Origin: Demequinaceae bacterium UBA4004
GTDB lineage: Bacteria; Actinomycetota; Actinomycetes; Actinomycetales; Demequinaceae
Length of the DNA stretch: 9,891 nt
Direction: 5' to 3'
Assembly (NCBI GenBank): GCA_002384765.1
Contig: DGBM01000069.1
Location: 3,028 to 12,918, forward strand
A program made the translations under genes and the position numbers. Below, piece after piece: positions 1 to 7,618 of the stretch. Within the stretch, counting starts at the first letter, position 1, and each line of letters starts with the position of its first letter. The notes beneath the pieces were generated by a model that did not search any database, had not been told where the DNA came from, and worked only from the letters and a program-made list of their open reading frames with translations.

Positions 1-1741
1 CCTTCTGCTTCTCCAGCAGCTTGCGCTTGCGGGAGATGTCGCCGCCGTAGCACTTGGCGAGCACGTCTTTGCGCATCGCTCGGATGGTCTCGCGAGCGAT
101 GATGCGTGACCCGATGGCCGCCTGAATGGGCACCTCGAACTGCTGGCGCTCGATCAGGTCCTTCAGCTTGCCCACCATCGACAGCCCGTACTTGTATGCG
201 GCGTCCCTGTGGACGACGGCGCTGAAGGCGTCCACCGGCTCGCCCTGCAACAGGATGTCCACCTTGACGAGGTCGGAAGCCTGTTCTCCGGCAGGTTCAT
301 AGTCCAAGGACCCATAGCCGCGAGTGCGCGACTTGAGTTGGTCGAAGAAGTCGAACACCACCTCGGCGAGCGGCAGTGTGTAGTGCAACTCCACCCGCAA
401 CTCACTCAGGTAGTTCATGGTGCCCATCACGCCACGGCGTTCCTGGCACAGTTCCATGACCGTGCCGATGAACTCGCTCGGCACCAGAATCGATGCCTTC
501 ACCATCGGTTCGCGCACCTCATGGATCTTGCCGCCCGGAAATTCCGACGGGTTGGTGACGGTGTGCACCTTGCCGTCCTCCATCTCGACCTCGTACACCA
601 CGTTCGGCGCCGTCGAGATGAGGTCGATGTCGAATTCGCGCTCCAGTCGGTCGCGCACAATCTCGAGGTGCAGCAGGCCGAGGTAGCCGCACCGGAAACC
701 GAAGCCGAGTGCCACCGAATTCTCGGGCTCGAAGACCAGCGAGGCGTCGTTGAGCTGCAACTTGTCGAGAGCGTCGCGCAGGATCGGGAAGTCGGAGCCG
801 TCGAGCGGGAACAGGCCCGAGTAGACCATCGGCCGCGGGTCGCGATACCCGGGTAGCGACTGCTTGGCACGGTTGTTTGCGAGCGTGACCGTGTCGCCGA
901 CCTTGGACAGCCTGACATCCTTGACGCCGGTGATCAGGTAACCCACCTCGCCCACACGCAGGCCCTTGGTGGGGGTCGGCTCGGGACTGATGACGCCAAT
1001 TTCAAGCAGGTCGTGAGTGGCGAGGGTGGACATCATGGCGATCTTCTCGCGCGCCTTGAGAGCGCCGTCGATCACCCGGACGTAGGTGATGACGCCTCGA
1101 TAGGTGTCGTACACGGAGTCGAAGATCATGGCGCGGGTGGGCGCGTCCGCGTCGCCCACGGGCGGCGGTATGTCACGCACCACACGGTCCAGCAACGCCC
1201 CCACGCCCTGGCCCGTCTTGCCGCTCACACGCAGCACGTCGTCCTCGTCGCAGCCGATGAGCTGGGCAAGTTCCGCGGCGTAGCGGTCGGGGTCGGCCGA
1301 CGGCAGGTCGATCTTGTTCAGCACCGGGATGATCGTCAGGTCGTTCTCCATCGCCAGGTACAGGTTGGCCAGAGTCTGCGCCTCAATGCCTTGCGCCGCA
1401 TCGACCAACAGCACCGCTCCCTCACAGGCGGCCAGCGAGCGAGACACCTCGTAGGAGAAGTCGACGTGGCCGGGCGTGTCAATCATGTTGAGCGCGTGCG
1501 CTTTGCCGTCGACACTCCACGGCATGCGCACCGCTTGCGACTTGATGGTGATGCCGCGTTCACGCTCGATATCCATGCGGTCGAGGTACTGGGCTCTCGC
1601 AGCGCGCTCGGAAACCACCCCTGTAATGCCAAGCATCCTGTCGGCCAGCGTCGACTTGCCGTGGTCGATGTGAGCGATGATGCAGAAGTTGCGAATGAGC
1701 TCCGGAGCGGTGGCGGATGGCTCAATGGAGGATTCGGTCAC
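1..1741 (-). CDS. lepA: Elongation factor 4 (LepA), ribosomal GTPase, C-terminus cut by window edge
   Basis: LepA/EF4 is a translational GTPase that binds the 70S ribosome and affects translocation and initiation or assembly. It acts in the cytoplasm and at the membrane. The GTPase motifs are all visible: G1 AHIDHGKST (residues 23-31), the ERGITIK switch I segment (61-67), G3 DTPGH (88-92, with the catalytic-type His92), G4 NKID (142-145) and SGKTG as G5 (173-177). The EF-G-like domains follow, then the start of the LepA-specific C-terminal domain, where the visible part ends [12 protein letters not shown]. About 580 residues are present. The family is usually about 600-620, so some 20-40 residues lie beyond position 1. 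The chosen start is GTG at 1741-1739. It places [15 protein letters not shown] at the usual distance from the N-terminus and has a purine-rich AAGGA about 12 nt upstream. The gene is divergent from the PAS-GGDEF-EAL gene. Identification is very secure. Confidence 0.97.
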   Translation of the reverse strand, partial: MTESSIEPSATAPELIRNFCIIAHIDHGKSTLADRMLGITGVVSERAARAQYLDRMDIERERGITIKSQAVRMPWSVDGKAHALNMIDTPGHVDFSYEVSRSLAACEGAVLLVDAAQGIEAQTLANLYLAMENDLTIIPVLNKIDLPSADPDRYAAELAQLIGCDEDDVLRVSGKTGQGVGALLDRVVRDIPPPVGDADAPTRAMIFDSVYDTYRGVITYVRVIDGALKAREKIAMMSTLATHDLLEIGVISPEPTPTKGLRVGEVGYLITGVKDVRLSKVGDTVTLANNRAKQSLPGYRDPRPMVYSGLFPLDGSDFPILRDALDKLQLNDASLVFEPENSVALGFGFRCGYLGLLHLEIVRDRLEREFDIDLISTAPNVVYEVEMEDGKVHTVTNPSEFPGGKIHEVREPMVKASILVPSEFIGTVMELCQERRGVMGTMNYLSELRVELHYTLPLAEVVFDFFDQLKSRTRGYGSLDYEPAGEQASDLVKVDILLQGEPVDAFSAVVHRDAAYKYGLSMVGKLKDLIERQQFEVPIQAAIGSRIIARETIRAMRKDVLAKCYGGDISRKRKLLEKQK

Positions 1742-1874
1742 GGGTAGCGGGACTTCCTTCGACGACGTAGCGGACTCCTATCGTCCCACGACAGGGCTTC
1801 AGTGATCTCACAGAATGCCGATATTGAGAACGGCGCCATCTCTGGCGGCCACCTCGACACGAAGGGAGTAGCCC
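1742..1874. other. Divergent intergenic spacer between lepA and the PAS-GGDEF-EAL gene
   Basis: This 133-bp spacer must hold the start signals for both divergent genes unless either is leaderless. I looked for -35/-10 pairs on both strands and found none convincing. The best plus-strand candidate for a -10 is TATTGA near 1831, with only a poor -35 match upstream. On the minus strand TAGGAG near 1776-1781 lies ahead of lepA but lacks the final T of a -10 and has no good -35. The one clear signal is AAGGGAG at 1862-1868, the ribosome binding site of the downstream plus-strand gene. Confidence 0.5.
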
Positions 1875-3635
1875 TTGACCGCGCAGCACGATCTCTTTGG
1901 CCTCACCTTTCGCGACTCCCCGATCGGCATGGTGATCTTGGACCAGGGCGGGCGCTACGTCGCCGTCAACGAGGCCTTCGCACGCATCCTCGGGCGCAGC
2001 GTCGAGGCGCTCGACGGCCGCCACTTCGCCGAACACACTCACCCGGATGACCTTCCGCGCGACGTCGAACTGATGAACCGCCTTGCCTCCGGCGAGGTCC
2101 CCTTCTATCAAGTCCACAAACGGCTCGTCCACTGCGACGGCGACACCATCTGGGCGCGGGTCACGGTGTCGGACGCCATCGCGGACAACGACGGCACGCT
2201 CCACCACTACGTGGCCCAGGTCGAGGACATCACTGAGATCCGCCGCGCGAGGGACCTGCTTGAACGCCGTGCGCTGTACGACCACCTCACCGGGCTGGCG
2301 AATCGCACGCTGCTCATCGAACGCCTCGAGCAGGCGATCGAGAGCCACGAGCCACGAGCGGCGACCGTGGCCTGCATCTTCCTTGACGTCGACCACTTCA
2401 AGCTGGTGAACGACTCGCTCGGTCATGACGCCGGCGACACGCTGCTCGAGGAAATTGCCAAGCGAATTCAGGGCGCGGTCCGCGCCGGAGACACGGTGGC
2501 GCGCCTCGGAGGCGACGAGTTTGTGGTGATCGTCGAGGACATCATGGGGGTCGACGCCGCGACCGCAGTGTTGAACGGCATCGCGGCGGCCGTGAGCCAA
2601 CCGTTCCACATGGACGGCCACGAACTCGTGCCCTCCGTGTCCGGCGGCCTGGCAATGGTCGCGCCGGGCCTGAGCGCCGAGTCGCTCGTGCGCAATGCGG
2701 ACATTGCCATGTGCGTGGCGAAACACGGCGGCAGGGCACGCGTGGAGGTGTTCGACGAGTCGATGCGCGCGACGGCCGTCACCAAGCTATCAATCGAGTC
2801 GGAACTCAGAACCGCGATCCGCGAGGGCGAACTGGTGGTTCACTACCAGCCGGTCGTCGACCTCGAAACTCACGAGACCGTCGCCTTCGAGGCGCTGGTG
2901 CGATGGCAGCACCCCGTCCGCGGGCTCCTCCTTCCCGACGAATTCATCCCGATCTCGGAAGACGCCAACCTGGTGATCCCCCTGGGTTCGGTGGTGCTTC
3001 ACGAGGCGTGCGAGTTTCTTGCCGCCCGCCCCCTGTTCACCGGACGGGTGTTCGTCAACGTGTCGACCCGCCAGATCGGCGCGGCCGGCCTGGCCGAGGT
3101 GGTGCGCAGCGCACTCGAGGCGACCGGCGCCTCCCCGCACCAGCTGGGTCTGGAGATCACCGAATCGGGAATGCTGCTTGCGACGGCGTCGGCGCGTGCG
3201 GACCTCAAGGCGCTCACCGATCTTGGCGTCGACCTCATCCTCGACGACTTCGGCACCGGCTACTCCGCGCTGTCGTCCGTGTTGCAGAACCCGGTGTCCG
3301 GCCTGAAACTCGCGCGCGAATTCACGCTGCGACTGGGGGATCGAGGAACAGGCGATCGTATCTCGATGGCCGTCGCCGGTCTGACACGTTCGCTCAACAT
3401 GTACGGCGTGATCGAGGGCATCGAGACCGAGGCCCAGTTCGCCATCGCGCGCCGTCACGGGTGGCAATTGGGCCAGGGCTTCCTCTTTGGACACGCCGTC
3501 CCTGCCTCCGAGATCACGCTTGGGCTGCCGGTCGCTCACGGCGCACCGACGGATCAGGATGACGCCGTCACCGTGCCGTTCACGGAGGGGACGCTGCCGA
3601 TGCCGACCTGGCTCGAAGAGGTTGGCCAACGCTAG
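1875..3635 (+). CDS. PAS-GGDEF-EAL cyclic di-GMP cyclase/phosphodiesterase
   Basis: This 586-residue soluble protein has no visible membrane segment. A PAS/PAC sensor (about 10-122, with HPDD at 56-59 and VEDIT near 116-120) leads through a short helix into a GGDEF domain (about 131-295) and an EAL domain (about 305-550). GGDEF domains make cyclic di-GMP from two GTP, and EAL domains hydrolyse it to pGpG. The active site GGDEF (212-216) and LDVD (170-173) are canonical. RAGD (203-206), five residues ahead of GGDEF, is an intact RxxD product-inhibition site. In the EAL domain the expected catalytic set is present: E339 (EAL), N395, E427, D457 and D458 (DDFGTGYS), K478, E514 and Q534. The usual LKID reads LKLA (477-480), so one conserved Asp is Ala. 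An acidic, Pro-containing tail of about 35 residues ends the protein. The start is TTG at 1875, with AAGGGAG 6 nt upstream. An in-frame TAG at 1869-1871 excludes any earlier start. The PAS ligand and the net activity cannot be told from sequence. Confidence 0.95.
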   Translation: MTAQHDLFGLTFRDSPIGMVILDQGGRYVAVNEAFARILGRSVEALDGRHFAEHTHPDDLPRDVELMNRLASGEVPFYQVHKRLVHCDGDTIWARVTVSDAIADNDGTLHHYVAQVEDITEIRRARDLLERRALYDHLTGLANRTLLIERLEQAIESHEPRAATVACIFLDVDHFKLVNDSLGHDAGDTLLEEIAKRIQGAVRAGDTVARLGGDEFVVIVEDIMGVDAATAVLNGIAAAVSQPFHMDGHELVPSVSGGLAMVAPGLSAESLVRNADIAMCVAKHGGRARVEVFDESMRATAVTKLSIESELRTAIREGELVVHYQPVVDLETHETVAFEALVRWQHPVRGLLLPDEFIPISEDANLVIPLGSVVLHEACEFLAARPLFTGRVFVNVSTRQIGAAGLAEVVRSALEATGASPHQLGLEITESGMLLATASARADLKALTDLGVDLILDDFGTGYSALSSVLQNPVSGLKLAREFTLRLGDRGTGDRISMAVAGLTRSLNMYGVIEGIETEAQFAIARRHGWQLGQGFLFGHAVPASEITLGLPVAHGAPTDQDDAVTVPFTEGTLPMPTWLEEVGQR

Positions 3636-3751
3636 CCTGAAAGGCATGCGCCGCAGCGGGGACCACGCTGGATGGACATCGGCGCGGGGCTATAGGACCG
3701 TCAGCGGCGTCCGAGCGAGGTCAGACTCGATAGGATTGTCAGGATCCATCC

Positions 3752-3780
3752 GGACGATGCACGCCGGGAGGGTGCCGTCC
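3752..3780 (+). other. Candidate RNA hairpin downstream of the PAS-GGDEF-EAL gene
   Basis: GGACG (3752-3756) pairs with CGTCC (3776-3780), and GCAC (3759-3762) pairs with GTGC (3772-3775). This gives a 9-bp stem with a 2-nt bulge and a 9-nt loop. It lies about 116 nt after the stop codon of the cyclic-di-GMP gene and ahead of the rpsT promoter. No T-tract follows, so it is not a classical intrinsic terminator. It could be a U-less terminator or 3' structure, or chance pairing in G+C-rich DNA. Confidence 0.3.
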
Positions 3781-3821
3781 TAGACCGGAAGACCTTTGAC
3801 AGGGTCCGTGGCTCGCTCTGA

Positions 3822-3836
3822 ACCAGCCTTGCTGGT
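3822..3836. repeat. Perfect inverted repeat overlapping the rpsT -10 element
   Basis: ACCAGC (3822-3827) and GCTGGT (3831-3836) are perfect reverse complements separated by CTT. The right arm contains the extended TG and ends on the first T of the TATGCT hexamer. A protein bound here would block RNA polymerase, so an operator is possible. The arms are only 6 bp and the spacing is short. It is a candidate, not an established site. Confidence 0.4.
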
Positions 3837-3841
3837 ATGCT
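3833..3841 (+). promoter_or_regulatory. Extended -10 promoter of rpsT
   Basis: TGGTATGCT has the extended TG-N motif directly ahead of TATGCT (3836-3841), a good match to a housekeeping -10. Transcription would start near 3848 and give a leader of about 55 nt before rpsT. There is no recognisable -35 hexamer at 16-18 bp spacing, which fits an extended -10 promoter. A perfect TTGACA occurs at 3796-3801, but it is 34 bp from the -10, too far to pair with it. Confidence 0.6.
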
Positions 3842-3851
3842 AGGACGCCGT

Positions 3852-3872
3852 GTGCGCGCAAGAGCGACGCAC
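3852..3872 (+). promoter_or_regulatory. Hairpin in the rpsT 5' untranslated leader
   Basis: GTGCG (3852-3856) pairs with CGCAC (3868-3872), and CGC (3857-3859) pairs with GCG (3864-3866). The loop is AAGA and A3867 is a one-base bulge. It forms an 8-bp stem near the 5' end of the predicted leader and about 20 nt ahead of the ribosome binding site. S20 is known to regulate its own synthesis in Escherichia coli, so a regulatory role is conceivable but is inference here. Confidence 0.35.
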
Positions 3873-3902
3873 GAGAACCGTCGTAGACCTCAAGGGATCC
3901 CC

Positions 3903-4163
3903 GTGGCAAACATCAAGTCCAAGATCAAGCGTATCGGCACGAACGAAAAGTCGCGCCTGCGCAACGTCGCCGTGAAGTCGGAGCTGAAGACGCACGTGCG
4001 CAAGGTGCGCGAAGCGGTCGCAGCTGGCGACAAGGCCGCAGCCGAGGCCGCGCTCAAGAGCGCATCGGTCAAGCTCGACAAGGCATCCTCGAAGGGTGTC
4101 ATTCACGAGAACCAGGCGGCCAACCGCAAGTCGGCACTCGCCAAGCAGGTGGGGCAGCTCTAG
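3903..4163 (+). CDS. rpsT: Small ribosomal subunit protein bS20
   Basis: This 86-residue, very Lys/Arg- and Ala-rich protein starts [18 protein letters not shown], which is diagnostic for bS20. It ends with the typical segment [16 protein letters not shown]. bS20 is a primary 16S rRNA binding protein that helps fold the 5' and 3' minor domains of the small subunit. The start is GTG at 3903, with AAGGGA (3892-3897) 5 nt upstream. The open frame extends further 5' to 3837, but those codons would lie inside the promoter and leader and have no counterpart in bS20. The gene is monocistronic, with its own promoter and a strong terminator. It converges with holA. Confidence 0.97.
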   Translation: MANIKSKIKRIGTNEKSRLRNVAVKSELKTHVRKVREAVAAGDKAAAEAALKSASVKLDKASSKGVIHENQAANRKSALAKQVGQL

Positions 4164-4183
4164 AGCCGCCCCCCTCACCGCTG

Positions 4184-4209
4184 AAGGCCCCGCATCTGCG
4201 GGGCCTTTT
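4184..4209 (+). terminator. Intrinsic terminator of rpsT
   Basis: A perfect 11-bp inverted repeat (4184-4194 with 4197-4207, core GGCCCCGC/GCGGGGCC) is followed by TTTT at 4206-4209. It begins about 20 nt after the rpsT stop and is a classical Rho-independent terminator on the plus strand. The same stem lies about 22 nt beyond the holA stop on the minus strand, but there it lacks a long T-run. It may still help end the convergent transcript. Confidence 0.9.
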
Positions 4210-4230
4210 GCATTGTCCGAACGTCCCCGC

Positions 4231-5241
4231 CTACGTGTCCGCCGCGAGGCCCGCGACGTGCCGCACCAGCCGCTCGACCGTGAACGCGGGCGCCCTGTCG
4301 CCGCCCTTGACGGCATGGTCGGCCGCAGCCACGAGTTCGATGGCGGTGGCCAACCGGTCCGCATCCCAATTCCGCAGTTCGCGACGTGCCCGATCCACTT
4401 GCCACGGGGCGATGCCGAGATCCCGAGTGGGATCTACTCCCCTGCCGCGTGCGGCACCGACTTTGGCCAAGGTGCGCAGTTTTGCAGCGATGGCGGCGAC
4501 AAGCGGAACGGGGTCGGTCCCCGTCTCAAGTGCATGACGCACGAGCGCGAGCGCCTTCGCCGTGTCCCCGACCACGGCCGCGTCGGCCACGGCAAAGCCG
4601 GTCGCGTTCACCCGCGTGCCGTAGTACTTCGCCACGGCCGCCTCGTCGATCCCACCCTGGACGTCCATCGTCAGCTGGGAACACGCCGCCGCGAGTTGTG
4701 ACACGTCGGACCCCACGGAGTCCACCAAGGCCCTCACCGCCGCCGCGCTGGCCGTGCGCCCGGCCCGCGAGAACTCGGCGGCGACAAAGTCCACCAGATC
4801 GCTGTCACGCGTGACGGCCGGGCATCCGTATTCGGGTACTCCCGCCGCTCGCGCGGCATCCAGCAGCCTCTTGCCCCGGTTTCCGCCGCCGTGTCTCACG
4901 ATCACGACGGCTTCAGGGTCCGGCGCCGCGACATACTCGATGGCGTCCGTCAGGAAGGCGTCATTCATCGACTCCGCCCCCTCGACGATCACCAGCGCGG
5001 TGCCCCCAAAGAGCGAGGGGCTTGCCGCAGACCGCAAGAGTCCCGCCGTGTAGGTCGCCGCCTCGAGGCGGTGCACGTCCGTTTCCGGATCGCGCGCCCT
5101 GGCAGCATCAACGATCAGGCCCAGCGCACGACTCCCCAGGAGTGCTTCGGGTCCCGACACCAGCACCACGGGAGCCGGCGCGGCACGGTGCCACGGCGGC
5201 GCACCCGCACTGGTGCGGCGGGGTGGCTTGGTCGCTGGCAC
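4231..5241 (-). CDS. holA: DNA polymerase III, delta subunit (clamp loader)
   Basis: HolA (delta) is the clamp-loader subunit that opens the beta sliding clamp and helps load it onto primed DNA. The 336 residues match the usual length of about 320-340. Family signatures seen are VVLVSGPEALL near the N-terminus (25-35), SPSLFGGTALVIVEGAE (74-90), the GSDVSQLAAACSQL helix (177-190) and GFAVADAAVVGD (215-226), with a C-terminal collar-like helical region after about 230. The start is GTG at 5241-5239, 4 nt after the comEC stop. A longer open frame reaches ATG at 5304, but that would overlap comEC by 59 nt and add Arg/Trp-rich residues atypical of the family. The ribosome binding site is weak, so translation is probably coupled to comEC. 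It is the last gene of the comEA-comEC-holA run. Confidence 0.93.
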   Translation of the reverse strand: MPATKPPRRTSAGAPPWHRAAPAPVVLVSGPEALLGSRALGLIVDAARARDPETDVHRLEAATYTAGLLRSAASPSLFGGTALVIVEGAESMNDAFLTDAIEYVAAPDPEAVVIVRHGGGNRGKRLLDAARAAGVPEYGCPAVTRDSDLVDFVAAEFSRAGRTASAAAVRALVDSVGSDVSQLAAACSQLTMDVQGGIDEAAVAKYYGTRVNATGFAVADAAVVGDTAKALALVRHALETGTDPVPLVAAIAAKLRTLAKVGAARGRGVDPTRDLGIAPWQVDRARRELRNWDADRLATAIELVAAADHAVKGGDRAPAFTVERLVRHVAGLAADT

Positions 5242-5245
5242 GGCA

Positions 5246-7618
5246 CTAGCCTGCCATGCCGGTGGGACACGCCGACGCCACAGCGCCGTCCGCACCCACC
5301 GCAATGTCTCCGCACCGCGCCGTCGTCATCACCGCCGTGGCATAGCGGGCATAGAGCGCGATCGTCTCGTCGGCTGGATGACCGTACGAGTTGTCGACTC
5401 CCACACTGATGGCGGCCACCCTGGCGGCGACGGCAGAAGCGAGGTCGGCGGCTTGGACGGCCGACCCGTGGTGAGCAACTTTTACGAGATCCACCACCGC
5501 CGGGGAAGACAGCGTCGACGCGACGGCGGCCTGCCCTGCGGTCTCCAGGTCTCCCCACGCGAGCACCGTCACCGGCCCAGCCCGGATCGACAGAGCGATG
5601 CTCGCGTCGTTGATCTCGCTCGACGTGGCGGCATGGCTTGGACCCGCGGGTGGATACAGGACCACCATCGCGACATCACCCGTCGCCCATGCTTGGCCCG
5701 CCGATGGCACGCTCACGTGGGCGCCCGTGGCACGCACGTCGGACGTGCCGACGTCGTGACCTGCCGTGACCGCCGCGGGCGAGACCCACGCCCGGTCAAT
5801 GCGTGCGACCTGGGCAATCTCGGCGACCGCGCCGTCGTGATCCGCGTGGGGATGAGTGAGCACGAGCAGGGCAATCTCCCGCACCCCATAGCGTTGCAGG
5901 CACGCCGCACCGGCACCGCCCGGCGGGCCGGTGTCGATCACCGCCGCCGAGCGGTCGGCCAGCCGCACCAGCATCATGTCTCCCTGGCCCACGTCGCACA
6001 CCACGATCTTCCAGTCGCCCAGCACCGGTCCGGCGCGCAGCGCTAGCCCGGGCGCGACCACCACGGCGATGACCGCGATCACAGCGGCGGCCAGCTTCAT
6101 CCCGCCCCGTGCCCGGCGCGAGGTGGACGCGAACGCCACGGACGCCGTGACGAGCCCGGCGAGGAGCACACCCGCCACCCCGGAGGGCCACACGAGCCAA
6201 TGGCCAGGGGCCGCCGCGAACGCGCGAGCGGCCCACACCACAGGCCAGGCACACGCACCCGCCACGTGCATTCCCGCGACCCCCACGCCGGGCGCCACGA
6301 GCGCTACGAGCGTGGAGAGCAGTCCGATCACCGTGACCGGAAAGGCCGCGAGCGCCGCCACCAGATTCGCGGGCACGGCGTAGGGGCCGAACCCCGGCTG
6401 CAGCGTCACCAGCAGCGGCCAGCACGCCAGCCACGCCGCGAGCGGGATCGATATCGCACGTGCCAACCAGAAGGCCATCCACGTGCCTAGCCGCCGCTCC
6501 AGGTGGGGCGCCCACACCACGATCGCCGCGACTGCCACCACCGACAGTTGGAAGCCGATCGCCCCACCGAGACCAGGGTCGATGAGGAGCAGGACGACGA
6601 CGCCGGCGCCGAGCGCGGGCAACGCGCGTGCGGGCCTTCCCCACCACCATCCGAGGGCGACCGCGATGGCCATCGTGAGGGCCCTCAGCACCGAGGGCTG
6701 AGGTAGGACCACGGCAGTCAGGCCCACCATGGCCGTCGCGAGCACGGCGGCGCGCAGCCAGCGTCGCGCGATCATCCGGGTCAGAGCCCAGCCGAGCACC
6801 AAGACCACGATCGCGAAGTGTGAGCCGGAGACTGCGGTCAGATGGGTCAGGCTGGTGGTGCGCATGTCGGCGCTCAGGTCGGCCGGCATCTGGTCGGTGT
6901 CGCCGATCACCATGCCCAGCACCAGGCCGCGCACGTCGTCGGGAAGCGGTGCGGCGGCCCGGCGCGCACTGGCCCGCACCGTGCCCACGGCGGCGAGGGG
7001 TCCGCGCGCGGTCTGAAGAACCTCGATGGTCGCGTCCCACACGCTCGCCTGGACGCGGCTGCTCAGGTTCTCGCTCGCATTCCCGGCGACGGCAACGGTG
7101 TCGCCGAACCGCGCGACCGTGGTGCCCTGCACGATCGCGTCGGCGGTGAAGTCTGCGGCTCGCGGCCGCAGGCACGGGCGGGTGCAGGCGCTCGAGACGG
7201 CGAGCGTGACGGCCGTCCTGGGCGAACCGGTCCACACATCGCGACCCGCGGGGCGCGGGTCGGACACCACGACTCCCACCATCTCCACGTGCGCGTGCGC
7301 CCGGATCGCATTCACGATGTCCTGCGGCACGTGCTCGCGCGCGCTCAACGCGGCCGTCGCGACCACGATCGTCACCATCAGGCATGTGAAGGCGACAAGC
7401 CAAGAGATCTCGCTGTTCCGCCGGAGCCGCACCCGCGGGGCCCGCCGCTCGCTCCCGCGCGCTGCTCGCCCGAGCAGTACCGCGACCGGCAGCGCCAGCA
7501 CCAGGGCGCCACCCCACACCGCCGCCGCTACGGCCCATGCGCCGTCAGCGCCGACCCAAGCGCACGTGATGATGGCGCATGCGGCGGAGGGCAGCAGCCG
7601 GGCGTCGTGCTCTGTCAC
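5246..7618 (-). CDS. comEC: ComEC/Rec2 competence DNA channel with metallo-beta-lactamase-like domain
   Basis: ComEC is the polytopic membrane protein that carries single-stranded DNA into the cytoplasm during natural transformation. The 790 residues show the full architecture. N-terminal membrane segments (about 12-50 and 72-91) lead to a soluble OB-like region (about 100-215). The competence domain follows, with many helices (about 230-525) and the motif HLTAVSGSHFAIV (259-271). A metallo-beta-lactamase-like domain (about 535-785) is last. It carries DVGQGD (542-547), the metal motif THPHADHDG (588-596; H589, H591, D593, H594), D690 in WGDLE and VAHHGS (714-719), so the proposed nuclease site looks intact. 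The start is GTG at 7618-7616, overlapping the comEA stop as GTGA, which is strong support for translational coupling. No frameshift or truncation is seen. Confidence 0.95.
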   Translation of the reverse strand: MTEHDARLLPSAACAIITCAWVGADGAWAVAAAVWGGALVLALPVAVLLGRAARGSERRAPRVRLRRNSEISWLVAFTCLMVTIVVATAALSAREHVPQDIVNAIRAHAHVEMVGVVVSDPRPAGRDVWTGSPRTAVTLAVSSACTRPCLRPRAADFTADAIVQGTTVARFGDTVAVAGNASENLSSRVQASVWDATIEVLQTARGPLAAVGTVRASARRAAAPLPDDVRGLVLGMVIGDTDQMPADLSADMRTTSLTHLTAVSGSHFAIVVLVLGWALTRMIARRWLRAAVLATAMVGLTAVVLPQPSVLRALTMAIAVALGWWWGRPARALPALGAGVVVLLLIDPGLGGAIGFQLSVVAVAAIVVWAPHLERRLGTWMAFWLARAISIPLAAWLACWPLLVTLQPGFGPYAVPANLVAALAAFPVTVIGLLSTLVALVAPGVGVAGMHVAGACAWPVVWAARAFAAAPGHWLVWPSGVAGVLLAGLVTASVAFASTSRRARGGMKLAAAVIAVIAVVVAPGLALRAGPVLGDWKIVVCDVGQGDMMLVRLADRSAAVIDTGPPGGAGAACLQRYGVREIALLVLTHPHADHDGAVAEIAQVARIDRAWVSPAAVTAGHDVGTSDVRATGAHVSVPSAGQAWATGDVAMVVLYPPAGPSHAATSSEINDASIALSIRAGPVTVLAWGDLETAGQAAVASTLSSPAVVDLVKVAHHGSAVQAADLASAVAARVAAISVGVDNSYGHPADETIALYARYATAVMTTARCGDIAVGADGAVASACPTGMAG

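Noticed and set aside
1722..2726. Long minus-strand open frame (334 codons) opposite the PAS-GGDEF-EAL gene
   Set aside because: It is antisense to a gene with clear domain motifs and its translation is rich in His, Arg and Val with no family signature. Such shadow frames are expected in G+C-rich coding DNA.
3632..3645. GCCT-GAA-AGGC mini-hairpin just after the PAS-GGDEF-EAL stop codon
   Set aside because: The stem is only 4 bp and no T-tract follows, so it is too weak to call a terminator.
2790..3647. Minus-strand open frame (285 codons) opposite the EAL domain
   Set aside because: It is a shadow of the EAL coding frame, with low-complexity Arg/Gly/His-rich translation and no recognisable domain.
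3646..3783. Possible small gene of 45 codons after the PAS-GGDEF-EAL gene
   Set aside because: The only purine-rich stretch (GAAAGG) is 1 nt from the ATG, too close to serve as a ribosome binding site. The translation has no recognisable feature, and the frame is open upstream by chance as an alternate frame of the EAL gene.
3837..3902. Longer N-terminus for bS20 starting at 3837
   Set aside because: The added 22 codons overlap the -10 element and leader. The GTG at 3903 has a good ribosome binding site and gives the canonical MANIKS start.
5213..6046. Plus-strand open frame (277 codons) opposite holA and comEC
   Set aside because: It is a shadow frame antisense to the metallo-beta-lactamase-like domain of comEC.
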